This document shows positions 34,208-44,017 of a stretch of DNA of 49,784 bases, piece after piece; position 1 is the first letter of the stretch, and each line of letters starts with the position of its first letter. A model generated the notes under the pieces. The model had not been told where the DNA came from. It searched no databases and saw only the letters and a list, made by a program, of their open reading frames with translations. This DNA comes from Deltaproteobacteria bacterium (GTDB lineage Bacteria > Myxococcota > SpSt-1050), in NCBI GenBank assembly GCA_026416535.1, contig JAOAFA010000003.1, positions 1 through 49,784 on the forward strand, given 5' to 3'. The position numbers were made by a program, and so were the translations under genes.

Positions 34208-36154
34208 ATGTCAAGATTCTTCAATATCTTGTGGGGTACACTTCTTGTTATTGCTTTGTGGACGCATGCATATTCTAAGGATTTAAAAAGGGTCTTTATC
34301 GCACAGGGAGGTAATAACCCGTCTAATGAAAATGCAATCGTGGGATCCGGGGGGAATAGCGAGGCAAGGGACATGGGACATCCTAAGTTATCTACAGGCG
34401 GGGCTCTCTTTGGTGAAACAGGCCTTTGGAGAGTAACATCTGCTGAACCTCTACCTGATTTGGGACTTCGTCTGAACATTCATGGTGAGTGGTTTTATAT
34501 GAGCGAGTTCTTGATAAAAGGTGATACAACTTTTAGGAGAGTCGGAGATTTCTCTCTTAGTCTTGTGCCATTTAGTAACCTTGAATTGTCTGGGCTATAT
34601 CAGATTATTACAACATATAATGACAGGATTCCTCCAAAGACTCACATAGCTACCGGTAACATATCTTTGGGATTGAAGTATGGTTACCCTCTCCTAAGGT
34701 ATTTATCAACTGGTGCACATGTGGTCTTTACTCTGAATTCAAAGCCAGGAGAATCTATGTATTCAATGGATGCAACTGGATATACATTAAGATCAATTAC
34801 GACATTTGATCCGAGGAGTTTAGGTCTGGGATTTATTAGATTACACTTAAATTTGGGTGCATATCTTATTCAGGATAAGCCATTGGGGGAGGATTTAAAT
34901 GTGTATAGTCATTACCTATTAAATGTCAATGAGCAAAAGCAATTTTTATTTGGTTTAGCGGTGGATTTCCCGTTAAGGGATGAGAGGTTATTACCGTTTA
35001 CTGAGGTGAGTTTTGGGTATCCTGATGGACCCGGGTATGTCTCAGGCGGTGTCAAATATCAACCGTTCGAAAGATTTGATTTGTCCATCGATCTTATTAC
35101 GGAGTTTGGTATTTTCAGAGGTTCTCCTCGTTATGCCCCTACAACTCAACATTATAATATAGTTGCTGGTGTTAGCTATGGTATTAAACCGTCTTATGAG
35201 GTGAAGGTAGTCAAAGAGAGGATTGTGGAGAAGATCTGTGATGAGTCATGTAAGAGAGATTTACAGGTGGTGGAGAGTGGGTTTGTAAAGGGATTTGTTT
35301 ATGAGGAAGGCACAAGTAATGCTGTTGGAAATGCCATCGTTGTTATGGAAGGGACGGGTCTGACGAATCTTGCGACAGATCCTGTATATGGCGATTTTAC
35401 AACACCGCCACTAAATCCTGGGAGATATAATTTTAACATCTTCAAGGATGGCTTTGAGCCCTCTATGACAGTAGTTGAAGTCCGTAAGAATGAAAAGTCT
35501 ATTGTAAAGGTATATCTCAGGAGGAAAATCATAGAAGGGATGCTCGATGTTAGCGTAGTTGATTTTAATGGTGAGAAGGTTGGAAATGCCGAGGTTTATG
35601 CAATAAGTGGAGATAGACAGGTTGAACTAAAGAAGACTGAAGAGGGATCTTATAAATCAAGGCTACCGGCCGGTAAGTGGTATGTGATCGCAAGGGCAGA
35701 GAATAAGCTATCGTCTGGCAAAGTAGTTGAGGTGCAGTCTGATTCTAATTTGAGGCTTGAGTTTCAGTTGAAGGATAGACCCAAAGAGATGTTAATTGTT
35801 GTAGAAAAGGATAGAATAGTCCTTAAGAAAAAGATTCAGTTTGCAAAAAATTCGGCTAGGCTCGTGGGCAATTCAATGACTATCCTAGATATGGTGGCTG
35901 ATGCCATTAATTCGAATCCGAAGATAAAAAAGGTTAAGATAGAAGGGCATACCGATGATACAGGTAGTCGTGAGAAAAATGTCAAACTCTCCCAGGAAAG
36001 GGCAGAGGCAGTGAAGGCCTATCTCATAAAACAGGGCGTGCGAGAAGAGATCCTTGAGGCGATAGGGTATGGACCTGATAGACCTATCGCCTCTAATAAG
36101 ACACTGAAAGGGCGGGAACAAAATAGAAGGGTAGAATTTATTATAGAAGAGTAA
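34208..36154 (+). CDS. OmpA-family outer-membrane protein with beta-sandwich linker domains
   Basis: 648 residues with a signal peptide (about 1-23, HAYS/K). Residues about 75-340 alternate short amphipathic strands and read like an outer-membrane beta-barrel. Two beta-sandwich domains follow: a carboxypeptidase-regulatory-like one (about 359-435: GFVYEEGTSNAVGNAIVVMEG, LNPGRYNFNIFKDGFE) and a similar one (about 448-520). The C-terminal OmpA domain (about 538-648) has FAKNSARL, IEGHTDDTGS, LSQERAEAVKAYL and REQNRRVEF, the peptidoglycan-binding signature. GGAGG precedes the start. Its place straight after the giant lipoprotein suggests a shared transcript and a possible role in anchoring or exporting it; that link is inference. 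Confidence 0.88.
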   Translation: MSRFFNILWGTLLVIALWTHAYSKDLKRVFIAQGGNNPSNENAIVGSGGNSEARDMGHPKLSTGGALFGETGLWRVTSAEPLPDLGLRLNIHGEWFYMSEFLIKGDTTFRRVGDFSLSLVPFSNLELSGLYQIITTYNDRIPPKTHIATGNISLGLKYGYPLLRYLSTGAHVVFTLNSKPGESMYSMDATGYTLRSITTFDPRSLGLGFIRLHLNLGAYLIQDKPLGEDLNVYSHYLLNVNEQKQFLFGLAVDFPLRDERLLPFTEVSFGYPDGPGYVSGGVKYQPFERFDLSIDLITEFGIFRGSPRYAPTTQHYNIVAGVSYGIKPSYEVKVVKERIVEKICDESCKRDLQVVESGFVKGFVYEEGTSNAVGNAIVVMEGTGLTNLATDPVYGDFTTPPLNPGRYNFNIFKDGFEPSMTVVEVRKNEKSIVKVYLRRKIIEGMLDVSVVDFNGEKVGNAEVYAISGDRQVELKKTEEGSYKSRLPAGKWYVIARAENKLSSGKVVEVQSDSNLRLEFQLKDRPKEMLIVVEKDRIVLKKKIQFAKNSARLVGNSMTILDMVADAINSNPKIKKVKIEGHTDDTGSREKNVKLSQERAEAVKAYLIKQGVREEILEAIGYGPDRPIASNKTLKGREQNRRVEFIIEE

Positions 36155-36160
36155 AGATGC

Positions 36161-36178
36161 GTGAGGACAGAACCTCAC
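36161..36178. repeat. Small hairpin after the OmpA-family gene
   Basis: GTGAGG (36161-36166), loop ACAGAA, CCTCAC (36173-36178): a perfect 6-bp stem starting 6 bases after the stop codon. There is no T-run, so it is at best a weak or Rho-assisted terminator, or a 3' stabilising stem. Confidence 0.4.
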
Positions 36179-36322
36179 TAAAATAATATGGAAAAATCAA
36201 TGTGGGTGCTGTAGATGTTTGGTATTTTTACAGAGTTGAGTGAGGGTAATGTTGCTGCTGTATGGAATATATTTCTATCTAATATTGTTATCCATTAAGT
36301 GATTTTTTAGGAGTGCAAATAT

Positions 36323-39300
36323 ATGATGTTCTATCTTGGCTTTGATTTTGGATCTGCTTTTAATAAAGCGGTTTTATTGGATGAGACTGCAAATATTGTT
36401 GTGAGTTTTTATGAACGTTCAAGTGATGATACCGTGACCTTCATAAAGATGGTATTAAGAAGTGCTGTTGAGAAAATTGGCAAGGATAGTTTTATTTTTG
36501 GATTTACAGGTATTAAACCAGATTTTGAACATCCACTTAATGCTTACTATTGTGGGGAGATTGTAGCGGTAGCCAGGGGTTCAACATTTTTACATCCAGA
36601 GGCATGTTCGGTAATAGAGATAGGGGGGCATTCACTAAAATATTTACTTTTGTCAAAAGATAAAAAGGGGGAGATACTCTCGTTTTTCACAAATGATACA
36701 TGTGCAGCGGGTACGGGTTCTTTTATAGAGCAACAATCAAAAAGACTCGAGATCTCTATTGAGAGGCTCTCTGAGATTAGTGCATCTGCACCGAGATATG
36801 CAAGAATAGCTGGCAGATGTTCCGTATTTGCGAAGTCAGATATGATACACCTTCAGCAGAGGGGAACACCTGTCGAGGAGATTGCCTATGGTCTGTGTAT
36901 AGCTGTTGTTAGAAATGCCATATCAACCCTTCTTAAAGGTAGTGATGTGCCTACACCTTCGGTTATTGTGGGTGGTTGTGCCAAGAATGAAGGGATTGTG
37001 AGGGCATTCAACGAGCTGGTCTTTGAAAAGAAGGGGTGTAGGATAATCAAGTCATCACAACCCGGGCTTGAGGCAGCCATTGGCTCTGTATTATACCTTA
37101 TCGGTGCAGACACTAAGGTAGTGAATTCTGTGGATGTGTTAGACTACTTTTCGTACCTCTTTTTGAAAAAGCGAGATGTGATAAGGAATGTTCAGTATAG
37201 TGCCTTAAGAAAGAGAGAAGCTGAAAATGAGATGGAAGAACCAGATCATGTCTTTTATGAAAAGATGGAAGGGTATTTGGGGGTAGATGTAGGCTCTGTT
37301 AGCACCGATTTTGTTGTCCTTGATAGGAACCTGAAGGTTATTTCGGCTGTATATCTCCCAACAAAGAGTCGACCTGTTGAGGCGATTTATGAAGGTATTG
37401 AGATTATCAAGTCGAGATTTAGGGGCGGACTTGACGTTTTAGCATGTGGAACTACTGGGAGTGGCAGGTACCTTGCTGCTAGACTACTATGTGCTGATGT
37501 AATAAAAAATGAGATTACTTGTCAAACATTGGGTGCACTCCTTTTTTTCCCTGATGTTGATACAATATTTGAGATAGGAGGACAGGATTCTAAATTCATC
37601 GCGGTAAGAGATGGAAATATCGTGGATTTTCAAATGAATAAAATTTGTTCTGCGGGCACAGGTTCTTTTCTAGAAGAGCAGGCGTCAGAGCTTGGAGTAA
37701 GGATAAAAGGGGAATTTTCAGAGTATGCATTTAGGTCCTCATCTCCCCTTGATTTGGGTTCTAGGTGTACAGTATTTATGGAGACGGAGGTTGTGAATGC
37801 CATTAAGCAGAATCTTTTACTTACAGATATTGCTGCCGGGCTTGCCTACTCAATTGCAAGAAATTACCTTGATAAGGTAGCAAATCAGAAAATGATAGGG
37901 GATAATATCCTATTTCAAGGTGGGGTTGCATCAAATAAGGCAGTAGTTGCTGCCTTTGAAAATCTTTTAGGAAAAAGTGTTAAAGTCAATCCATATAATA
38001 GGATCTCCGGTGCTATAGGTGCGGCTTATGCAGCTAAGATGGAGACAAAGGGAGAGTCTTCCTTCAAGTGGCCTAATGTAAAAGAGATCCCAAAGCTAAG
38101 GTCCTTTGAGTGTAGAAGGTGTTCGAACAATTGTGAGGTGAACATAGTTGAGACGGGAGGTTTAAAAGCCTATTTTGGTGATACATGTGAGAAGTATACT
38201 AGTGGGGATTTAAGAGGGGGAGAGAGTATAAAACTACCTAATCTTGCAGTTGACTATATGGAGATGACGAGGGTATTCTTTGAGAAGTATGAGACAAGTA
38301 AAAAGACGATAGGTATCCCGCGTGCCTCTGTTTTGTATGCGTATTTACCGTTTTTCTCTGTTTTCTTTGGTTCGTTGGGATTGAGACCTGTGTTGTCAGA
38401 ACCATCCGGGGAGAAGACACTTATGGATGGTTTGAAGAGGTTAACCGTAGGTGCATGTCTTCCAGTAAAGCTGACAGCAGGACATGTGTCTAATTTGATA
38501 GAAAAGGGGCTAGATCTGGTATTTTTACCGGCGATGTTTCTACTTGATGGGGAGAAGGGTCGTAATTTGTATGCCTGTCCATATACGCAGGCGATCCCAT
38601 TTATGATAAACGCAGAGAGTGAATTTACAAGGATTTTGAGTCCTGTTGTGTCTCTTTCTGATAAGAAGGCATTTTTAAGAGAGTTTGCAAAGTATAGAAG
38701 GTTGATTTCAGTAGATGATAGAGATATGGAAAAGGCTTATGACCTGGCTTTAAGTGCTCAGGTGGAATTTGAGGCCAGATTTAGAAGGCATGTGCTGAAT
38801 GCAATTGCTCGGAAAGAGTACAAGTATATGTTTGCCATCCTTGGTAAGCCATATAATACGTTTGATCCATATATAAACCTTAATCTATTTGAACGGTTAA
38901 GAAGGATGGGTATCCTGGCTATACCCTCTGCATACCTAGATCTCGACATTGATGATATTATTACAAATTTGCCTTGGAAATTTTCCTCAGATATCTATAA
39001 ATATGCGGTAGCTCTTAATAATGATGAAAGGGAGATTTTTCCTGTGATAATATCCAATTTCGGTTGTGGGCCTGATGCCTTTACTTTCAAACAGCTTGAG
39101 GAAGTATTAAAGGGCAGGACACATCTTTTGCTTGAATTTGACGAGCAGAGAGGGGAGGCAGGTCTTATTACAAGACTTGAAGCGTTTTGTGATCAAATAA
39201 AACATACTAGGAGAAAGGTTGTAAGTGATTTGGGTAAAAAGCCCAAAGAGCAGAAGATTAAGAGGGAGTTTCCATCACCAGATAATGTAGAGATAGTTAT

Positions 39301-40465
39301 ACCATACTTTGCTAATCAAGTTTTTGCATTTTCGGGTTTATTTAAGTACAAAGGGTATAAAGTGAGGGTATTGAATTTACCTAACGAGAAGATTCAATTG
39401 CTCGGTGAGAAGTATTCACTTGGAAAGGAGTGCCACGCTTATTCTCTTCTCTTAGGTGATTTAGTAAATGTTGCAATTGAGTCAAAAAAGTCTTCAAAAG
39501 AGATTTTGTTCTATTTACCGGGTACTCAGATTCCTTGTTTAATACACCAATATGGAGATGGGATGGCCGTGCTTTTGTCTGAGATTGGGGTAAGGAATGT
39601 GACCGTTTTATTTCCCAATGGTGATCAGCTCATGTCATACATGGGATTTGAGGCATTGGAGAGATACTACAAAGGTCTCTGGGCAATCGAACTCTTAGAA
39701 AAGGCTGTTTGTGAGATAAGACCTTATGAATTAGAGAAGGGACTAACGGACATGGTTCATCGCACTAACCTCTCATTAATGGAGCAGGCAATAGCCTATG
39801 GTGATATATATGATGCCCTTGATGCCGCACTTAAAAATCTCTCTCAGATAAAAACCAGGAAGGGCGAGAAGAGACCTCTTGTTGGGGTTGCAGGTGATGT
39901 ATATACGCGAGTCAATCCCGTTGCAAATTTTGATTTATATAAAAGGATAGAGGAGGCAGGATGTGAGGTTTGGCCCTCACCCTTCCAGATCGACCTATTG
40001 GATTTCGGGATTTATAGGAAATTCTATAACAGTCTTGTTGAGTTTAACCTTCAGGAGATATTAAGACATGGTGCCCTAATAATGAAGAAGGAGCTTGAGG
40101 AGTTTAAGATATCACGTATAATAGATGGTAGAATAAAGAGGGCACAGGAGCCTACATACAATGAGATGAAAAAATTAGTAACTAAGTACGTCTGGAATGA
40201 GGCTAATGAGTTGTTGTTTTTAAATATAGCAAAGATAGTTGATTTTGCAGAGAAAGGGGCAGATGGGATTATAAATGCAATCTGTTTTAACTGTATGGTT
40301 GGAAATGCCTCGAATGCCATCATTGATAAAATAAGAAGAGATTATAGCGATATCCCGATTATAACAACTGTTTATTCCAATACCGATGACCCGCTGAGAG
40401 ATGCGGTACTTGATACATTTTTTTATCAGGTAAAAAGTAGATTTAAAGGTAGGGGAGTAGGATAA
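36323..40465 (+). CDS. Large acyl-CoA dehydratase activase-like protein (BadF/BcrA-type plus DUF2229)
   Basis: 1380 residues. Two ASKHA-type ATPase domains of the BadF/BadG/BcrA/HgdC family lie in tandem: residues about 3-260 (FDFGSAFNKAVLLDE, CAAGTGSF with Cys127, GRCSVFAKSD) and about 314-580 (VDVGSVSTDFVVLD, GGQDSKF, CSAGTGSF with Cys442, SRCTVFMETE). In known activators such cysteines hold the [4Fe-4S] cluster that injects an electron into 2-hydroxyacyl-CoA dehydratases. A Cys-containing linker (RRCSNNCEV) is followed by the DUF2229 part (about 650-880) and a C-terminal HgdB-like part with ICFNCMVGNA. AGGAGTG precedes ATGATG. No separate dehydratase subunits are near, and the substrate is unknown. 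Confidence 0.9.
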   Translation: MMFYLGFDFGSAFNKAVLLDETANIVVSFYERSSDDTVTFIKMVLRSAVEKIGKDSFIFGFTGIKPDFEHPLNAYYCGEIVAVARGSTFLHPEACSVIEIGGHSLKYLLLSKDKKGEILSFFTNDTCAAGTGSFIEQQSKRLEISIERLSEISASAPRYARIAGRCSVFAKSDMIHLQQRGTPVEEIAYGLCIAVVRNAISTLLKGSDVPTPSVIVGGCAKNEGIVRAFNELVFEKKGCRIIKSSQPGLEAAIGSVLYLIGADTKVVNSVDVLDYFSYLFLKKRDVIRNVQYSALRKREAENEMEEPDHVFYEKMEGYLGVDVGSVSTDFVVLDRNLKVISAVYLPTKSRPVEAIYEGIEIIKSRFRGGLDVLACGTTGSGRYLAARLLCADVIKNEITCQTLGALLFFPDVDTIFEIGGQDSKFIAVRDGNIVDFQMNKICSAGTGSFLEEQASELGVRIKGEFSEYAFRSSSPLDLGSRCTVFMETEVVNAIKQNLLLTDIAAGLAYSIARNYLDKVANQKMIGDNILFQGGVASNKAVVAAFENLLGKSVKVNPYNRISGAIGAAYAAKMETKGESSFKWPNVKEIPKLRSFECRRCSNNCEVNIVETGGLKAYFGDTCEKYTSGDLRGGESIKLPNLAVDYMEMTRVFFEKYETSKKTIGIPRASVLYAYLPFFSVFFGSLGLRPVLSEPSGEKTLMDGLKRLTVGACLPVKLTAGHVSNLIEKGLDLVFLPAMFLLDGEKGRNLYACPYTQAIPFMINAESEFTRILSPVVSLSDKKAFLREFAKYRRLISVDDRDMEKAYDLALSAQVEFEARFRRHVLNAIARKEYKYMFAILGKPYNTFDPYINLNLFERLRRMGILAIPSAYLDLDIDDIITNLPWKFSSDIYKYAVALNNDEREIFPVIISNFGCGPDAFTFKQLEEVLKGRTHLLLEFDEQRGEAGLITRLEAFCDQIKHTRRKVVSDLGKKPKEQKIKREFPSPDNVEIVIPYFANQVFAFSGLFKYKGYKVRVLNLPNEKIQLLGEKYSLGKECHAYSLLLGDLVNVAIESKKSSKEILFYLPGTQIPCLIHQYGDGMAVLLSEIGVRNVTVLFPNGDQLMSYMGFEALERYYKGLWAIELLEKAVCEIRPYELEKGLTDMVHRTNLSLMEQAIAYGDIYDALDAALKNLSQIKTRKGEKRPLVGVAGDVYTRVNPVANFDLYKRIEEAGCEVWPSPFQIDLLDFGIYRKFYNSLVEFNLQEILRHGALIMKKELEEFKISRIIDGRIKRAQEPTYNEMKKLVTKYVWNEANELLFLNIAKIVDFAEKGADGIINAICFNCMVGNASNAIIDKIRRDYSDIPIITTVYSNTDDPLRDAVLDTFFYQVKSRFKGRGVG

Positions 40466-40466
40466 A

Positions 40467-40539
40467 TGGCGACGCCCAGAATCGAACTGGGGACGCGCGG
40501 ATTATGAGACCGCTGCTCTACCGACTGAGCTACGCCGCC
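40467..40539 (-). tRNA. tRNA-Met (anticodon CAT, elongator type)
   Basis: The complement folds as a complete cloverleaf of 73 bases. The acceptor stem is GGCGGCG/CGTCGCC with one G-T pair. The D arm is GCTC/GAGC, the anticodon loop CTCATAA, the T arm CCCAG-TTCGATT-CTGGG, with discriminator A and no encoded CCA. G1-C72 pairing excludes the initiator tRNA. A tRNA-Ile with a modified CAT anticodon cannot be wholly excluded. The anticodon stem ends in a T31-T39 mismatch. It lies 36 bases after the ROK gene on the same strand, and its 3' end is one base from the convergent activase stop codon. Confidence 0.95.
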
Positions 40540-40575
40540 ACCTCTGGGAGTTTTGTAGTTAAAATAAAATTTTGA

Positions 40576-41538
40576 TTATGTCAAATTTAATTTTTCTTTT
40601 ATTAGTAGTGCAGCACCTATCATCCCTGCATCATCTCCTAATGCGGCCTTTTTTATCTTTAAAACCGAACATGAAGGGGATGTAGCGTATCTTCTGATAT
40701 CCTCCATTATTGCATTCAATAAAAGGGGCGTATTAACAATGGCCCCTCCTCCTAATACTACACAATCTGGGTTGAATATGGTAACTACATTTGCAATAGA
40801 TGAGGCAAGGAGGAACCTGATCTCACTCCATATTGCTGAACACAGAGCATCTCTCTTTTTATATCCTTTCTCTACAAATGAAAAGTTAAGTCTTTCTAGC
40901 TTTCCACTAACTGCCTTATTTAAAAATCCTTTTTTATCAATTTTGGCGAGCTCTATTAGTCTTTGTCTGACCGAATTGCCACCTGTGTAAGCCTCAAGGC
41001 ATCCATGTGAACCACATCCACACATCCTCCCTCCTTCTCTAAGTTTTATATGACCAAGCTCACCTGCCACATTTGATGACCCATCATAAGGTTTGCCATC
41101 AATAATTAAGGCACTTCCAATGCCTGATCCAACATATACACAGAACATATTCTTGCTTCCTCTTCCTGCCCCGATAACGAATTCACCATACGCTACAGCT
41201 GTCAGGTCGTTTACTATGAATAGAGGGGTGTTAATATTTTTTTTCACAAGGTTTGCAAATGGAACATCCCTCCAGCCGAAGTTTGGTCCTATTTTTACTG
41301 TTTGTCCATCCGGAGACAAAAGTCCTGCCAGTCCAATACACACACCTGCCAGATTATCTTTTATTGTTGTATTAAACTGTAGGTCCTCAATTAGTCTTGA
41401 AGTTTGTAGGGCGACTTTTCGGGGGTCCTTCGAGGGTTCTGTCTTTTCCTTACTTATCTTAATAACTTTATTGTCTTCCCTCAAAAGAGCCGCCCTTATA
41501 TTAGTACCACCAAGATCAATGCCAATATAGTATTTCAT
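40576..41538 (-). CDS. ROK-family sugar kinase (glucokinase-like)
   Basis: 320 residues, the typical ROK kinase length. The ATP-binding start is IGIDLGGTNIRAAL. The catalytic Asp111 sits in VNDLTAVAYGE and the phosphate loop is YVGSGIGSALI. The ROK zinc site is His163 (GELGHI) with Cys173, Cys175 and Cys180 (CGCGSHGCLE). There is no N-terminal DNA-binding domain, so it is an enzyme and not a repressor. Glucose or another hexose is the likely substrate. It is the third gene of a minus-strand cluster after manC and the mutase (7-base gap), and so probably feeds hexose 6-phosphate to them. Confidence 0.9.
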   Translation of the reverse strand: MKYYIGIDLGGTNIRAALLREDNKVIKISKEKTEPSKDPRKVALQTSRLIEDLQFNTTIKDNLAGVCIGLAGLLSPDGQTVKIGPNFGWRDVPFANLVKKNINTPLFIVNDLTAVAYGEFVIGAGRGSKNMFCVYVGSGIGSALIIDGKPYDGSSNVAGELGHIKLREGGRMCGCGSHGCLEAYTGGNSVRQRLIELAKIDKKGFLNKAVSGKLERLNFSFVEKGYKKRDALCSAIWSEIRFLLASSIANVVTIFNPDCVVLGGGAIVNTPLLLNAIMEDIRRYATSPSCSVLKIKKAALGDDAGMIGAALLIKEKLNLT

Positions 41539-41545
41539 AAGAGCC

Positions 41546-42907
41546 TTATTCGATCCTATCTTTTAACTCTGCTAATTTTTTGATAAACATATCTTTTATT
41601 TCGTTGAGTCTGTTCTCAGACTCTGCTTCAAATCTCAAAACTAATGCCGGTTGCGTATTGGATGCCCTTACCAACCCCCACCCATCGTCGAAGGTAACTC
41701 TTACCCCATCAATGTCAATGACTGAGTATTTTTGGCTCTTAAAGTATTCTTTTAACTCCTCAACAATCTTAAATTTTTTTTCATCCGGCATATCAACTCT
41801 TATTTCCGGCGTAGACTTCATTTTGGGTATCTCATATATAATCTCATCGAATCTTTTCTCGGACCTGGTTAAAAGCTCTATAAGCCTCATAGAGGCGTAT
41901 ATCGCATCATCATAACCAAAATATCTATTTGCAAAGAATATGTGACCGCTCATCTCTCCGGCAAGTTCTGCTCCCAGCTCTTTCATTTTTGCCTTAATCA
42001 GAGAGTGACCTGTTCGCCACATGACCGGGTTTCCACCTGCCTTTCTGATCTCGTCATATAGAATTTTTGAGCACTTAACTTCAGCAATAAATGTAGAACC
42101 CGGTCTCTCTTTTAGGATTTCTTTTGCAAATATTATCATTAATTGGTCACCCCAAACGATGTTGCCATTTTTGTCAACTACACCCAGTCTGTCGGAATCA
42201 CCATCATATCCGACTCCGATTTCACATCCTTTCTCTTTAACTACCTTTATTAAGTCTTGCATTGCTTCGGTGAGTGTAGGATCAGGATGATGGTTGGGGA
42301 ATCTACCGTCCATATCACAATATAGAGGTTCAAATTCGATCCCAATCTTTTTGAGTATTTCAGTGGCAACCGGTCCTCCAGTTCCATTTCCTCCATCAAC
42401 CGCTACTTTGAATCTCCTGTCCCCGAGTCTTATGTTGTTTGATACATAGTCCACATATCTTTGAGTCACATTTGATGTAGTTGAACTTCCACTGCCTGTT
42501 ACAAATTTACCCTCTGTAGCGATATGGTATAGTTTTTGAATTTCCTGTCCATAAATTGTACTTTTCCCAAGAGCTACCTTAAAACCGTTGTACTCCGAGG
42601 GGTTATGACTTGCGGTAATCATAACTCCCCCATCTGTATTTAGTTCAAATAGAGAAAAATAAAACACAGGTGTGGGCACAATGCCAATGTCTACAACATT
42701 TAGACCACATTCACAAAGCCCTTTTATGACTATCTCCGAGATATGGTCTGAAGATAGTCTACAATCCCGCCCGACAGATAGCCTCTTTGCGCCGTTGTTT
42801 GATAGGTATGTGCCTATTGCTCTTGATAATATATAGACATCATCATCTTTTAGGTCCTTTTCCACGATTCCTCTTATGTCGTATTCCCTAAATATTCCTC
42901 TGTTCAT
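41546..42907 (-). CDS. manB: Phosphomannomutase/phosphoglucomutase
   Basis: 453 residues, four-domain alpha-D-phosphohexomutase of the ManB/AlgC type. The active Ser100 lies in TASHNPSEYNG, the Mg2+ loop is DGDSDR (235-240), the sugar-binding loop GEMSGHIFF is near 313, and the phosphate-binding loop near the C-terminus is VRASNTQPALVLRFEA. It converts mannose (and often glucose) 6-phosphate to the 1-phosphate. It lies directly downstream of manC (36 bases), giving the two steps to GDP-mannose. The ROK gene follows. Confidence 0.93.
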   Translation of the reverse strand: MNRGIFREYDIRGIVEKDLKDDDVYILSRAIGTYLSNNGAKRLSVGRDCRLSSDHISEIVIKGLCECGLNVVDIGIVPTPVFYFSLFELNTDGGVMITASHNPSEYNGFKVALGKSTIYGQEIQKLYHIATEGKFVTGSGSSTTSNVTQRYVDYVSNNIRLGDRRFKVAVDGGNGTGGPVATEILKKIGIEFEPLYCDMDGRFPNHHPDPTLTEAMQDLIKVVKEKGCEIGVGYDGDSDRLGVVDKNGNIVWGDQLMIIFAKEILKERPGSTFIAEVKCSKILYDEIRKAGGNPVMWRTGHSLIKAKMKELGAELAGEMSGHIFFANRYFGYDDAIYASMRLIELLTRSEKRFDEIIYEIPKMKSTPEIRVDMPDEKKFKIVEELKEYFKSQKYSVIDIDGVRVTFDDGWGLVRASNTQPALVLRFEAESENRLNEIKDMFIKKLAELKDRIE

Positions 42908-42943
42908 CCTAACTCCTTTCTTCTTTTGGTGTAAGCATAAGCA

Positions 42944-44017
42944 TTATATTAACTCTTTTTTTCCGACTTTTTCTAATTCATCTACGACCTTTTTGACATC
43001 CTGACATTTTTCTAATGGTGTTACAAGTATTGCATCGTCGGTAGAGATCACAGCAATAGAATTCATACCGATAATGGCTACAGTCTTATTCTCAGATCTT
43101 ACTATACAATCTTGACAATCTATGAGGATATTTTCTCCAATATTAACGTTACCATAGCTATCTTTTGATAGGATATCTCTAACAGCGCCCCAGGAACCGA
43201 CATCACTCCATTTAATATCAGCAGGAATGACTCTAATCCCTGAGACTTTCTCCATTATACCATAGTCAATAGATATTGATTGGATTTCTGAGAACATCTC
43301 CCTAGCCTTTTCTGGTTCTTTGGTGAGAATATCTCTGACCTTTAATATTACCTCCAGCGTATTAGGCATGAGCCTGTCCATTTCTTGAAGAATCTTTTTT
43401 GCTGTGAAGATGAAGATACCAGCATTCCAAAGATACCTTCCAGTAGACAAATATTCAATAGCCTTTTGTCTATTAGGTTTTTCAATAAATGCCTCAACAC
43501 CATGAATGTCGATTCCTTCTATGTTTGAAATAAGCGCTCCTTTTTTAATATAGCCAAACCCTGTCTCCGGTCTATCAGGAGTTATACCTATGGTAATGAT
43601 ATTGCCATCAAGAGCAACATGATACGCAACCTTGAGGACTTGAACAAATAATTCTTCGTTTTTTATATAGTGGTCTGAAGGAAGAACAGCAAGGACGGCA
43701 TTTTCATCGTGTTTGGATATTACTGCTGCTGAAAGTCCTATGGCAGGTGCAGTGTTTTTTGGCATAGGTTCGAGTATTATATTTGATTCGGATATTTCGG
43801 GTATCTCATTTATAATAAGTGGGGCATAATCAGGGTTGGCTACATAAAATATATTTGTAGGCTCAAACATTCTCCTCAATCTTTTGTGGGTAAGTTTAAT
43901 AAGAGAGTCAGTTCTGCTGTCGAGTCTTAGGAATTGTTTTGGTAGTTTCTTTCTACTGAGCGGCCAGAATCGTGTCCCTGAACCACCAGCCATAACAAGT
44001 GCATAGTAGTTATCCAT
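42944..44017 (-). CDS. manC: Mannose-1-phosphate guanylyltransferase
   Basis: About 357 residues. The nucleotidyltransferase signature is MAGGSGTRFWPLSRKKLPKQF. Further family marks are PKNTAPAIGLSA, VLPSDHYI, FGYIKKG, FIEKPNRQKA, LWNAGIFIF and IKWSDVGSWGAV. It makes GDP-mannose from mannose 1-phosphate and GTP. It is a single-domain enzyme, without the fused isomerase of bifunctional ManC/AlgA. The start at 44017 is chosen because AGGAG stands 8 bases upstream; a TTG at 44041 extends the frame but has no such site. It heads the manC-manB-ROK cluster. Confidence 0.94.
   Translation of the reverse strand: MDNYYALVMAGGSGTRFWPLSRKKLPKQFLRLDSRTDSLIKLTHKRLRRMFEPTNIFYVANPDYAPLIINEIPEISESNIILEPMPKNTAPAIGLSAAVISKHDENAVLAVLPSDHYIKNEELFVQVLKVAYHVALDGNIITIGITPDRPETGFGYIKKGALISNIEGIDIHGVEAFIEKPNRQKAIEYLSTGRYLWNAGIFIFTAKKILQEMDRLMPNTLEVILKVRDILTKEPEKAREMFSEIQSISIDYGIMEKVSGIRVIPADIKWSDVGSWGAVRDILSKDSYGNVNIGENILIDCQDCIVRSENKTVAIIGMNSIAVISTDDAILVTPLEKCQDVKKVVDELEKVGKKELI

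Noticed and set aside
36161-36178. Intrinsic terminator after the OmpA-family gene
   Set aside because: The 6-bp stem is not followed by a T-run.
40467-40539. Initiator tRNA-fMet
   Set aside because: The first base pair is G1-C72 and the anticodon stem lacks the three G-C pairs of initiators.
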